A DNA stretch of 64,000 nt from NCBI GenBank assembly GCA_018992685.1, contig JACVGT010000025.1:27432-91431 (forward strand). Direction: 5' to 3'. Shown here piece by piece: positions 34,986 through 43,868 of this stretch. Every line of letters begins with the position of its first letter. Positions within the stretch are counted from its first letter, which is position 1. The position numbers and the translations under genes are program-made. The notes beneath the pieces were generated by a model. The model saw only the letters and a program-made list of their open reading frames with translations. It was not told the DNA's origin and made no database searches. This stretch comes from Theionarchaea archaeon. Lineage in GTDB: Archaea > Methanobacteriota_B > Thermococci > Methanofastidiosales > SZ-28-30.

Positions 34986-37900
34986 ATGTATTCCATGGGG
35001 GATGCTTTGCATAAGAACTGGGAGACATACGTGCGAAAAGAACAAATGAAGGAGATGACGAAGATGAGAGACAAAATCTTAATATTGGGGTTAAGTGCTG
35101 CTCTTCTTATGAGTTTATTTTGTTATGTTCAGGAGATAGCAGCAGGGTATGATGGTTTGAGTGAGAGAATTCCTGTTGTGGGAGATGATGTTGCAGGCTC
35201 TCTCAGTAATGTGCCACCTGTGGTGGAAGTTGTACCTGATGTATCCAGTGGGAAGGCACCCTTGCGCGTGCAATTTGAGGGAGATGTGTATGATGAGGAC
35301 GGGGAGATTACTAGTCTGGAATGGGACTTTGAAGGAGACGGGGCCTTTGAGGTTACGAGTGATCTGAAGAGTATTGAGAGACCTCAGAAGTTGCAGGCGG
35401 CACGGGAAGGATTACAGAAGGAGCATGTATATGATAATCCAGGAATCTACCATGCGGTCGTCAGGGTGACGGATGATAAAGAGGAGAGTACTACAGCATC
35501 TGTGACCATACAGGTGTATTCGGATAGACCATGGCTGGATATTACGCCATCCAACAAGGATGGATTTTTGTATCAGGCACAGGCTGGATATGAGGCCTTC
35601 TTTGGGGAAAATGTGGGTAAAGAGATAAAATTTGAGTTGAATAACGCATATATTACGTACCGAATGGTGAATCAGTCTTTTGGTGCTGTCAATACCGCAA
35701 AGGGTGAACCTGAAGGGAACAGAATCTGGTACAGGAATGTCTTCCCCGGAGTTGATATACGATATACGGTGCATGAGGATTTGTTACTGGAAGAATTTGT
35801 GGTATACCAGCCCGTGGGTATAACGGTGATTGAGCAGGAATTTGTAACGCATGGAGTGGACTATAAGATGGAGGAAGATGGGTCCATTGGGTTCTACAAT
35901 GGGGAAGATCTGGTATTTTCTATCCCGAAACCGGTGATGTATGAGTTTAATAACCCGGAAAGGAAGTGTTACGGGTTACATTATGAAGTTGTGGAGAAAG
36001 GTAATTTGTACATACTGAGGAAGGTTATTGATAATTTAGAATGGTTAAAGTCTGCCAAATATCCCGTGGTCATTGATTCGTCCACGCAGGGCGAGATAGC
36101 TGATCCCTGGGAACAGCAGGGGTTAACACCGTACGGGCAGTACTTCCAGAACATGAATGAATATGTTGATCCCTTGACTGGGCATCTTAATATAAGACAG
36201 ACAGATTATTCTCTATCTGGGAGAGGGCTGGATTTATCCATATCCAGGGTCTACTCCACGGTGGTGGCTTACAAGGAAGATGAAGAGGAGAGTGGCTCTG
36301 GGGAGTATGTACCCATTGCTACCTATAAAGAAGCACCCACGGATCTGGGATATGGATGGTCTCTGGATTTTCCCTGGCTGGAATTTAACGAGGATGACCA
36401 GGAACCTGGCCACTACTTACATTTACCCAAAGGGGTCCAGATCAAGACCAATTTTGTTGATGGAGTATGGATTGATGAGACACACCACTTTGTTATGTAC
36501 ATTAATGGAGATTATTCCTATACCAAATACAGAGATGATGGTGTGAGAGAAGACTATGATAGTCAGGGGCGATTGACATCTATCACTGATTTGAATGGGA
36601 ATGTCATTACCTTCTCCTACGGGCAGTATGGTATCTCCCAGATTGCGGATACCGTGGGAAGGACTGTCACCTTCAACTACAGTTCTGACACGTTAATGAG
36701 TATTACAGATGGGGTGAGGACTATCTCCTACAGTTATTCTGGAGGTAAATTAACAGCAGTAACGGACCCCATTGGGAGGGTAACAACCTACGAGTATATG
36801 TCAGAAAATAGCTTCCTGATAACGGGGGTGCATTACCCTTCAGGTGGATTTTCTTCCTATGAGTATGGTACCGTCATACCGGAAGCGGGAAAGATTGCAC
36901 CTTATAAATCTTCTGAGACTGAAGATGGGGAAACCCAGTACTACTTCTACAAGGTGGACAGCCCGGATACGGTCACCTGGACCTCACCCAAGGATTTAGC
37001 GGGTGTTACGGGAGCTGCAGGGAGGCCGTATGTTGTCCAGAGAGATGATGGCTCCTTTGTTATGTACTTCAAAGAGAAGTACGTGTGGACAGAAACGGTC
37101 TGGAAATGTGGAGGAGGTGACTGCTGGGAAGAGATAATTACCCATACAGAATACTGGATCAAGAGATCGACCAGTACTGATCAACAGCACTGGTCAACTC
37201 CTCAGAACGTATTACAGGTCAAGAGCACCACAGGAAATCCCATAGTCATTGAGAAACAGGATGGTACTCTTATCATGTACTACATGGATCATTACCAATG
37301 GACAGAAGAGAACTGCTACTGGGATAACAGGTTACATGAGTGGGTCTGTGAGACTATTACGCATAATGAGTTCTATATTTACAGGAGATCGAGTTCAGAT
37401 GGGATAACCTGGGGGAGTCCCGTCAAGGTACAACAGACAACAGTAGGTGTGAGGAATATTGCTGCCATCCAGAAGCAGGATGGTACCTTTCTACTGGTGT
37501 ATATGGATAAGGTAGGTTCAGCATACTACATGAGACAGAAAACGTCTGCAGATGGGTTATCCTGGGGAACTGCTTCCAATGTTGTTCAGGTGGATAGTGG
37601 GACGGGAGGCCCTGCTCTACTGCAAGCTGATTCAGGTACCGTTTATCTCGCATATAGAAAAGGTAATTCTTCTTTGTATGTCACCTCCAACTCTGGAAGT
37701 GAATGGTCCACCCCTGTTCAAACTACGGGGGTAGCATCAGGTGATCCTGCCTTCCTACAGACAGAAACGGAGATTGTCTTGATCTACAAGGGGACGGATA
37801 ACTACTGTTACCGCATTTCCAGTAGCGATGGTGCTAACTGGTCTTCTCCTTCCCAGATCGCTCCCAATAAGATCGTCTCAGATCCTGCATCTGTACAGAG

Positions 37901-40900
37901 GACAGACAGATCTTATAGAGTAACTGCCCAGTATATTTCAGCTTCAGCATTGGATTTGGTGAAAATCACTGAATTCTCTTACACTGGATCAGGGTATCTG
38001 TCTGAATCTACTGATGTCTTAATCCGTGACTCTCAAACACTGAAATCCTCTATGCATTTTGAATATGATTCCAAAGGGAGGACTACGGAAAGAATATCAA
38101 AGGATGAAAATGGTACCCAAACGGAGAAGACAGTCTTTACCTATAATAATGGTGATAAAGTCATCAGGCAGGATGTCTATGCGGGTACCTCCACAGGGAT
38201 TTCCTACAGTGTTCTCATTGGCTACGATAATGGAGGTAACGTCGTTTATACCAGAAATCCAGAAGGTGCAGAACACTTCTACTCGTATGCCAATACGAAC
38301 TCTCAAAACCAGTTCATTGACTCCAAGGGTAATCCCGTTCAGTTATTCAGTAACCAGTTCTACACCAATTCCGTTCCCTCTCACTGCCACACCTTGTTGG
38401 CAGGAGAAGCCTTCATCAATAATGGGAAGGTCACTGAGTGCTATTATAAGTATGATAATAATGGCAACATGATTGAAACCAAAACCTTGTACCCAACTCG
38501 TGATTACGAAGTCTTCTCAGGCACTTTTGATGAGAATGGACAGACTACCTTTGACATTGATTTGACAGGACTGACCATAACTGATGCCGTCCTGGTCATT
38601 TCCAGCATAGCTGTCCCCACCCAGGAAACTCTCTACGAGACTCACTCTGAAGTGGGGAAAGGCTGGTTAGACACTGGTACGTGGTCAGGGAAGTACTTCA
38701 TGGCTGATTACTTCAGATGCTACAGCACAAGTCCTCCAGACTGCTTTGATGGTTCCACTAAGATCGGGCCTTTTGAACATTATCCTGGAACACCCAATTA
38801 CACAGGATATACGACCTGGGTAGAGGAGAATACTCAATACGTCAAAACAAGCTACACAGCAATCGTCAATGAGTACCCTGAAATGGTGGAATACAGTCTT
38901 AATGATTCATCTTGGAATGAAATTACTGATAACTTGGGCTCTGGTACGACTTCAACTTTGATTCCGGAATCTTCCTTTGTTCAAGGAGCCAATACACTGC
39001 AACTCAGAGAATCCAACGCGTTTTCCACCAGGTTTGACTGGGTCCTGTACATTGACCAGGGTGCCACACCACAGGAATACATGACAAGCCTCGCTTACGA
39101 TAGTAATGGAAATGTTATCTCCGCCACTGATGCAAAGGGGAATACAACCTTGTTCAGCTACGATTCGCATTATATGTATTTGACCTCCCTCACTGATACC
39201 CTCAGCAGGACAATTTCAGCTGCATACAATTTCACGACAGGGTGGATGATTAGCGTAACAGATGCACAGGGCAATGTAACATCATACGAGTATGATGAAC
39301 TGGGGAGGGTAACCAAGAAGATCCTTCCAGATCTCGCAGAATTGGAAGTTTCATATGATGATCAGAATAGCACTGTCACCATCTATGATGAGTTGGATCA
39401 TTTCCAGACAAAGTACTACGATGGGCTGGGCAGGCTCATTAGAGATGAACGGTATCTCTCTCCCTCAAGTGCTTTGACAGAAATTTACACCTACAACTAC
39501 ATGGGTAAAATGGAATCAAGAACTGACTCAGGAGGTCAAACGTACTCTTACCAGTACGATTCTCTGGGGAGACCCACTAGAATCACCAATCCGGATTCCT
39601 CATTCGTTCACTTTGACTATAATTATACTACCAACACGGTGAATAGCTATGATGAGAATCAGCACAGAAAGCAGTATCACTATGATTGGACTGGATTGTT
39701 GCTGTGGGTGAAAGAGTATACAGGCCCAGAATCCTACTACTTCACTGAGTACAAGTATGATTCTCTGGGGCACCTGACCTCTCTCACTGATGCCAGGGGA
39801 AATACGACCTCTTATGAGTATGGTTCATTATTCGGAGCGACTCAGGTCACGTATCCTGACTCCACGAATGAGACATACCTGTACGATGCAGTGGGTAATG
39901 TGGTACAGAAGACGGATGCCAATGGTACCACTGGTTTTGTTTATGATAATGGATATCAGTTGTCTTCTGTCACCTATACAGATGGATCTGTGGTCACATT
40001 TGAGTATGATGTAAATGGCAGCCGCACCCTCCTTACAGATAGTGAGGGCAGTACATGGTACACCTATGACAACAGGAACAGGCTGCTATCAGAAACACGG
40101 AGTATTGATGGACAGGAATACACCGTGAGCTACAGTTATGATCTGGCTTCCCGACTGGTTTCCACCACCTATCCAGATCAGACTGTAATCACCTATGAAT
40201 ATGATGCTGCCAATCGATTGGTTACTATTCCTGGATATGCCCACTATACCTATAATGCTGATTCTCTTGTGGAATCTGTTGGTTATGCCAATGATGTTAT
40301 AGCATCGTTCCAGTATGACAGTCGCAACAGACCCATTTCCATCCAGGCACAGAGTGCTGGAAGTGATGTCCTTTCCATGAGCTATCAGTATGATCCAGTG
40401 GGGAATATTACAGAGATGGACTACGGAAGGAGACTTCCAGATCAACAGTGGAACGAGTCCCAGGAAACCTTCGAATATGATTGGCTCGATAGAGTGGTGT
40501 CTGCCCAGGGGGACTATGGATTGCTTTCATATTCGTATGATCCTGTGGGAAATCGGGTATCACAGAACGGTGTAGCTTACACGTACAATGAGATGAATGA
40601 ACTCATTTCCACCAGTGACGGCATTCTCTTCACTTATGATGGTAATGGAAACACCCTATCGAAAGCTGACAGAACCAATACCTGGATATACAGCTATGAC
40701 AGCAGGAACCAATTGAAGGAAGTGCAGAAGGACCAGCATATGACAGCCCAGTACTGGTATGATGGTGATAATCGTCGAGTCAAGAAAACAGAATGGAAGG
40801 ACGATTTGCAGGAATACCAGACTACCATCTATATCTACTCTGGTACAAATGTGATCTATGAGAAAAATGTGACTACAGATGGTGAAGCTGACTATATCTG

Positions 40901-41858
40901 CAGTTCAAAGGGACTCATTGCCAAAAAAGTGGGTGACTACGTGGACTACTACCACACGGATCACGTGGGGTCAACACGGTTAGTAACAAATGAAGAAGGA
41001 CAACCAGTAGCTGAATCTGAATACGATCCCTTTGGTGCTACAGACACTGAAGAAGGATACCTCTTCAATGGAAAGGAAAAAGACTCCACAGGCCTGTATT
41101 ACTATGGGGCCCGTTACTACAGCCCGGAAACTGGGCGGTTCATAACCAGGGACCCTCTTCCAGGAAAGATCGAGTCTCCCCAGACTTCAAACCAGTATGT
41201 CTACTGCTTGAATAATCCTTTGAAGTATGTAGATCCCAGAGGTATGGACTGTGAATATGTCATCCTCCCTGATGGCACAATTTCCTACGATTTGGCCGAA
41301 CTCTACAACAAGATGCAGAAAGCACTAGAAACAATGAGCGAAGAGGACTGGGCGCAACTCGACGAATACCTTGCTCCTGGTACTGATGCAGCAACCAAAA
41401 TGGAAGCTGTTAAGGTCATTCTGGAAAAAGCTGGCATAAACTTTAAAGATGAGACAACATCATTAGAGGTAGAGGTTGGTACTGTGAATTTTACGATCGA
41501 ATTCAGTGATCTGCCTTTTCCCGAATGGGGAGAAACCAGAAGGAAAAAGGGATTTTCTACTGGAGAAATTCTGCTTTCCAATCACATCCACAGCGGCGGT
41601 GACCTATTTCTCGTTTTAGGTCATGAGATGACTCATGCATATATGTTGAGCTATCACGAAAATAGCATCAATTCGGTGCAATGCCAATTCGGAGACGAAG
41701 GTAGGAAGGCATACATGGAGCTCATCAGCTATCAATGGGAAGTTGGAATCTTGAACCAAGTACCTCATGTTTCACTTATGCAGAGAGAAACCATCTTGGA
41801 GCAATTTGACAGATATAAACTCCTGTGGCCTCTCATTCAGACCTATGGTGCATCATAG
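34986..41858 (+). CDS. Giant RHS/YD-repeat protein with PKD domain and C-terminal HExxH domain
   Basis: A 2290-aa surface or secreted protein. Order of parts: membrane/signal segment (about 27-54; ATG 35064 is an alternative start), PKD domain (about 76-178), a beta-rich domain to ~370, and an RHS N-terminal block (VDPLTGHLNIRQTDYSLSGR). YD repeats follow, then a BNR/sialidase-like propeller insert with repeated WSTP/WGSP units (about 640-990), more YD repeats, and the RHS core near 2021-2056 (GLYYYGARYYSPETGRFITR). The last ~230 residues differ and carry His2213-Glu-Met-Thr-His2217, a zincin metallopeptidase motif. This is polymorphic-toxin architecture, with a probable metalloprotease tip. 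The PQQ gene starts 21 bases downstream. Confidence 0.9.
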   Translation: MYSMGDALHKNWETYVRKEQMKEMTKMRDKILILGLSAALLMSLFCYVQEIAAGYDGLSERIPVVGDDVAGSLSNVPPVVEVVPDVSSGKAPLRVQFEGDVYDEDGEITSLEWDFEGDGAFEVTSDLKSIERPQKLQAAREGLQKEHVYDNPGIYHAVVRVTDDKEESTTASVTIQVYSDRPWLDITPSNKDGFLYQAQAGYEAFFGENVGKEIKFELNNAYITYRMVNQSFGAVNTAKGEPEGNRIWYRNVFPGVDIRYTVHEDLLLEEFVVYQPVGITVIEQEFVTHGVDYKMEEDGSIGFYNGEDLVFSIPKPVMYEFNNPERKCYGLHYEVVEKGNLYILRKVIDNLEWLKSAKYPVVIDSSTQGEIADPWEQQGLTPYGQYFQNMNEYVDPLTGHLNIRQTDYSLSGRGLDLSISRVYSTVVAYKEDEEESGSGEYVPIATYKEAPTDLGYGWSLDFPWLEFNEDDQEPGHYLHLPKGVQIKTNFVDGVWIDETHHFVMYINGDYSYTKYRDDGVREDYDSQGRLTSITDLNGNVITFSYGQYGISQIADTVGRTVTFNYSSDTLMSITDGVRTISYSYSGGKLTAVTDPIGRVTTYEYMSENSFLITGVHYPSGGFSSYEYGTVIPEAGKIAPYKSSETEDGETQYYFYKVDSPDTVTWTSPKDLAGVTGAAGRPYVVQRDDGSFVMYFKEKYVWTETVWKCGGGDCWEEIITHTEYWIKRSTSTDQQHWSTPQNVLQVKSTTGNPIVIEKQDGTLIMYYMDHYQWTEENCYWDNRLHEWVCETITHNEFYIYRRSSSDGITWGSPVKVQQTTVGVRNIAAIQKQDGTFLLVYMDKVGSAYYMRQKTSADGLSWGTASNVVQVDSGTGGPALLQADSGTVYLAYRKGNSSLYVTSNSGSEWSTPVQTTGVASGDPAFLQTETEIVLIYKGTDNYCYRISSSDGANWSSPSQIAPNKIVSDPASVQRTDRSYRVTAQYISASALDLVKITEFSYTGSGYLSESTDVLIRDSQTLKSSMHFEYDSKGRTTERISKDENGTQTEKTVFTYNNGDKVIRQDVYAGTSTGISYSVLIGYDNGGNVVYTRNPEGAEHFYSYANTNSQNQFIDSKGNPVQLFSNQFYTNSVPSHCHTLLAGEAFINNGKVTECYYKYDNNGNMIETKTLYPTRDYEVFSGTFDENGQTTFDIDLTGLTITDAVLVISSIAVPTQETLYETHSEVGKGWLDTGTWSGKYFMADYFRCYSTSPPDCFDGSTKIGPFEHYPGTPNYTGYTTWVEENTQYVKTSYTAIVNEYPEMVEYSLNDSSWNEITDNLGSGTTSTLIPESSFVQGANTLQLRESNAFSTRFDWVLYIDQGATPQEYMTSLAYDSNGNVISATDAKGNTTLFSYDSHYMYLTSLTDTLSRTISAAYNFTTGWMISVTDAQGNVTSYEYDELGRVTKKILPDLAELEVSYDDQNSTVTIYDELDHFQTKYYDGLGRLIRDERYLSPSSALTEIYTYNYMGKMESRTDSGGQTYSYQYDSLGRPTRITNPDSSFVHFDYNYTTNTVNSYDENQHRKQYHYDWTGLLLWVKEYTGPESYYFTEYKYDSLGHLTSLTDARGNTTSYEYGSLFGATQVTYPDSTNETYLYDAVGNVVQKTDANGTTGFVYDNGYQLSSVTYTDGSVVTFEYDVNGSRTLLTDSEGSTWYTYDNRNRLLSETRSIDGQEYTVSYSYDLASRLVSTTYPDQTVITYEYDAANRLVTIPGYAHYTYNADSLVESVGYANDVIASFQYDSRNRPISIQAQSAGSDVLSMSYQYDPVGNITEMDYGRRLPDQQWNESQETFEYDWLDRVVSAQGDYGLLSYSYDPVGNRVSQNGVAYTYNEMNELISTSDGILFTYDGNGNTLSKADRTNTWIYSYDSRNQLKEVQKDQHMTAQYWYDGDNRRVKKTEWKDDLQEYQTTIYIYSGTNVIYEKNVTTDGEADYICSSKGLIAKKVGDYVDYYHTDHVGSTRLVTNEEGQPVAESEYDPFGATDTEEGYLFNGKEKDSTGLYYYGARYYSPETGRFITRDPLPGKIESPQTSNQYVYCLNNPLKYVDPRGMDCEYVILPDGTISYDLAELYNKMQKALETMSEEDWAQLDEYLAPGTDAATKMEAVKVILEKAGINFKDETTSLEVEVGTVNFTIEFSDLPFPEWGETRRKKGFSTGEILLSNHIHSGGDLFLVLGHEMTHAYMLSYHENSINSVQCQFGDEGRKAYMELISYQWEVGILNQVPHVSLMQRETILEQFDRYKLLWPLIQTYGAS

Positions 41859-41879
41859 GATCTTCAAGGAAGTGACAAA

Positions 41880-43280
41880 ATGAAATTGGCATTGATAATA
41901 ATCGTCCTTTTGAGTGTATGCTCAACTGAGACATGCGAAAACTGGCCCATGTACCAGCATGATCCCCAGCATTCGGGGTACAGCTTGTGTCCAGCTCCCG
42001 ATACTGGGTATTGGCTCTGGACCTATGATGCTGGAGCTCCCATTATTGCCTCACCTATTGTTGTTGGAAACATGATATACTTCCCGGCTTTGGGAAAGAT
42101 GGTTGCATTGAAAGCAGATTCTGGTGAAGTGCTTTGGACGCAGAAAGTTCCAGTGGCAGGTTCAACACCTGCAGCATCTGGAGAAACGCTTGTCGTAGGA
42201 ACGACATGGGGTTTCATGGCTTTGGATACTAAAACTGGTGAGACTAGATGGGAACAGGAGATCGCGAGGCTGTACGCCAGTGATGAGTTTTTTGAATCAT
42301 CACCTTTGATACTGAAAGACAAAGTATACGTAGCGACAGGGACAAATGCTATGATCCTGTATCCAGGACGAGGTGTTGGCGAGCTGCCTCTGAGAAACGT
42401 TATGTGCATGGATATCAAGACAGGGCAAATAGTCTGGAAAAAGGATGTGCATGCAGAAGTCAGTTCCTCGCCCGCCTTCTCTCATGATACCCTCTACGTC
42501 AGCAGTGAATCTTGCGTTGCACTTGATTTAGATGGTAACATAAAGTGGGAATATAACCATGGGTATTCCCTGAGCAGCTCTCCTGTTATCATTGATGACA
42601 GTTTAGTGCTGGCTGCCCAGAATGCCTTTTCGGGACGCAGGATCATCAGAATTCAGCGAGGTAACGTATTGTGGTCAAGAGAGCCAAAAGATATGATAAC
42701 GACCCCTCCTGCTGCATATGGAAAGAAGATTGTTTTCATTACTATTAAGGGGGATGTATTAGCCCTGGATCTTGAGACTGGTGATCCTATCTGGACCACT
42801 CACTTAGGGGGGGAACTTCTCATAGACGATACGTCTCTTGCATGTTCCTCTTCACCCGTTATTGCTGATGGGAAAGTCTACGTCGGTACTCTAAGTGGAG
42901 TATTCACCTGCTTGGATCTGGAAAATGGAACAATACTATGGCAATACCAGACAGAAGGAGCTATCGTATCACCTGCTGCCATAGCGAACGAAAGAATCTA
43001 TGTAGGTTCTACAGATGGTACATTGTACTGCTTTGGTATCGACCCTGAAACCTATTTTCAAAAGGCACAACGCTACGAAGAGAAAGGAGACACAGAAAGG
43101 GCCCGAGAATTCTACAGGAAAGCCAGAGACTACTACCAGGAACAAGGTGATATAACCATGATAAAAAGATGTGACGAAATCCTGAGGGAAAGAGACTACC
43201 TCTGGGGTGCAGCTCTGGCAGCAGTCGTTATAGTGATCTTGTTGCTTCTGTTCTACTATAGAAAACGGCGAACAAGTTAG
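41880..43280 (+). CDS. PQQ-like beta-propeller protein with C-terminal membrane anchor
   Basis: A 466-aa protein with a signal peptide (LALIIIVLLSVCSTETCENW) and about seven PQQ/YVTN blades, for example MVALKADSGEVLWTQKVP, LDTKTGETRWEQEI, MDIKTGQIVWKKDV and LDLENGTILWQYQTEG. A TPR-like helical pair follows (KAQRYEEKGDTERAREFYRK). It ends in one membrane segment (GAALAAVVIVILLLLFYY) and a basic tail, so the propeller is displayed outside. It lies 21 bases after the RHS gene, likely in the same operon, and could assist display of the RHS protein or be an immunity/adhesion partner; this is inference. Confidence 0.87.
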   Translation: MKLALIIIVLLSVCSTETCENWPMYQHDPQHSGYSLCPAPDTGYWLWTYDAGAPIIASPIVVGNMIYFPALGKMVALKADSGEVLWTQKVPVAGSTPAASGETLVVGTTWGFMALDTKTGETRWEQEIARLYASDEFFESSPLILKDKVYVATGTNAMILYPGRGVGELPLRNVMCMDIKTGQIVWKKDVHAEVSSSPAFSHDTLYVSSESCVALDLDGNIKWEYNHGYSLSSSPVIIDDSLVLAAQNAFSGRRIIRIQRGNVLWSREPKDMITTPPAAYGKKIVFITIKGDVLALDLETGDPIWTTHLGGELLIDDTSLACSSSPVIADGKVYVGTLSGVFTCLDLENGTILWQYQTEGAIVSPAAIANERIYVGSTDGTLYCFGIDPETYFQKAQRYEEKGDTERAREFYRKARDYYQEQGDITMIKRCDEILRERDYLWGAALAAVVIVILLLLFYYRKRRTS

Positions 43281-43379
43281 AACACTTTTATTATCAGCTT
43301 GCTATCCTTTGAACCAATGTTGGCTGGATTGAATTGGGTATTGTCAGTCTTGATGAGAAATGCAGTTGAAGATTAGGAA

Positions 43380-43524
43380 GTCGGAGAGATATCGAATAAG
43401 GAAGTAGTTGAGATTATCAGATCACAAGTCTTTGACTCACTTGCCAGTGAAATCGAGAAGCTTCTCAAGGAAAAATGTAACCCCTCTATTGTAGAATACG
43501 AGAAACCTGTTCAGGAAAGGAGTT
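43380..43524 (+). pseudogene. Start-less coding remnant before the right palindrome array
   Basis: After a TAG at about 43375 the frame reads EVGEISNKEVVEIIRSQVFD, then SLASEIEKLLKEKCNPSIVE, with no start codon. Coding character then shifts to a second frame (LDKVLNLARHHAGQ) that resembles the sequence before the left array. I read it as a decayed gene. Confidence 0.4.
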
Positions 43525-43775
43525 TTAGACAAAGTATTGAATCTAGCCAGACATCATGCTGGCCAGCAGGTGGCTCGAAAATTCGCAGTGGCACCGTGCC
43601 AGAAATTGGCCTTACAAGATGGCACCGTGCCACTCATTGAGTGATTTCACATCAAAATGAGTCCAAATTCCAGAAAAATGCAGGGATCGGAATGGCACAG
43701 TGCCAAAATCTACACAATACCAATGGCACTGTGCCAATCAGAATTTTGTGGATAACTGGATTCAAAAGTTTTCGC
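43525..43775. repeat. Right copy of long repeat with four phased TGGCACnGTGCCA palindromes
   Basis: Perfect palindromes lie at 43589-43601, 43620-43632, 43693-43705 and 43724-43736, with spacing of 31, 73 and 31 bp. It aligns with 21390-21620; the left copy appears to have lost one 31-bp unit by recombination between its last two palindromes. It lies between convergent genes, so it is not simply a promoter region. The rest of 43776-43868 shows no gene. Confidence 0.87.
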
Positions 43776-43868
43776 CAATGCAGACAAGGAGGGTAGCAGA
43801 CTACATGAATACATCAGCATCTTAAATTCCTGTACCGATGAAATAGTCAGAAATAAGAGTATAGGTCA

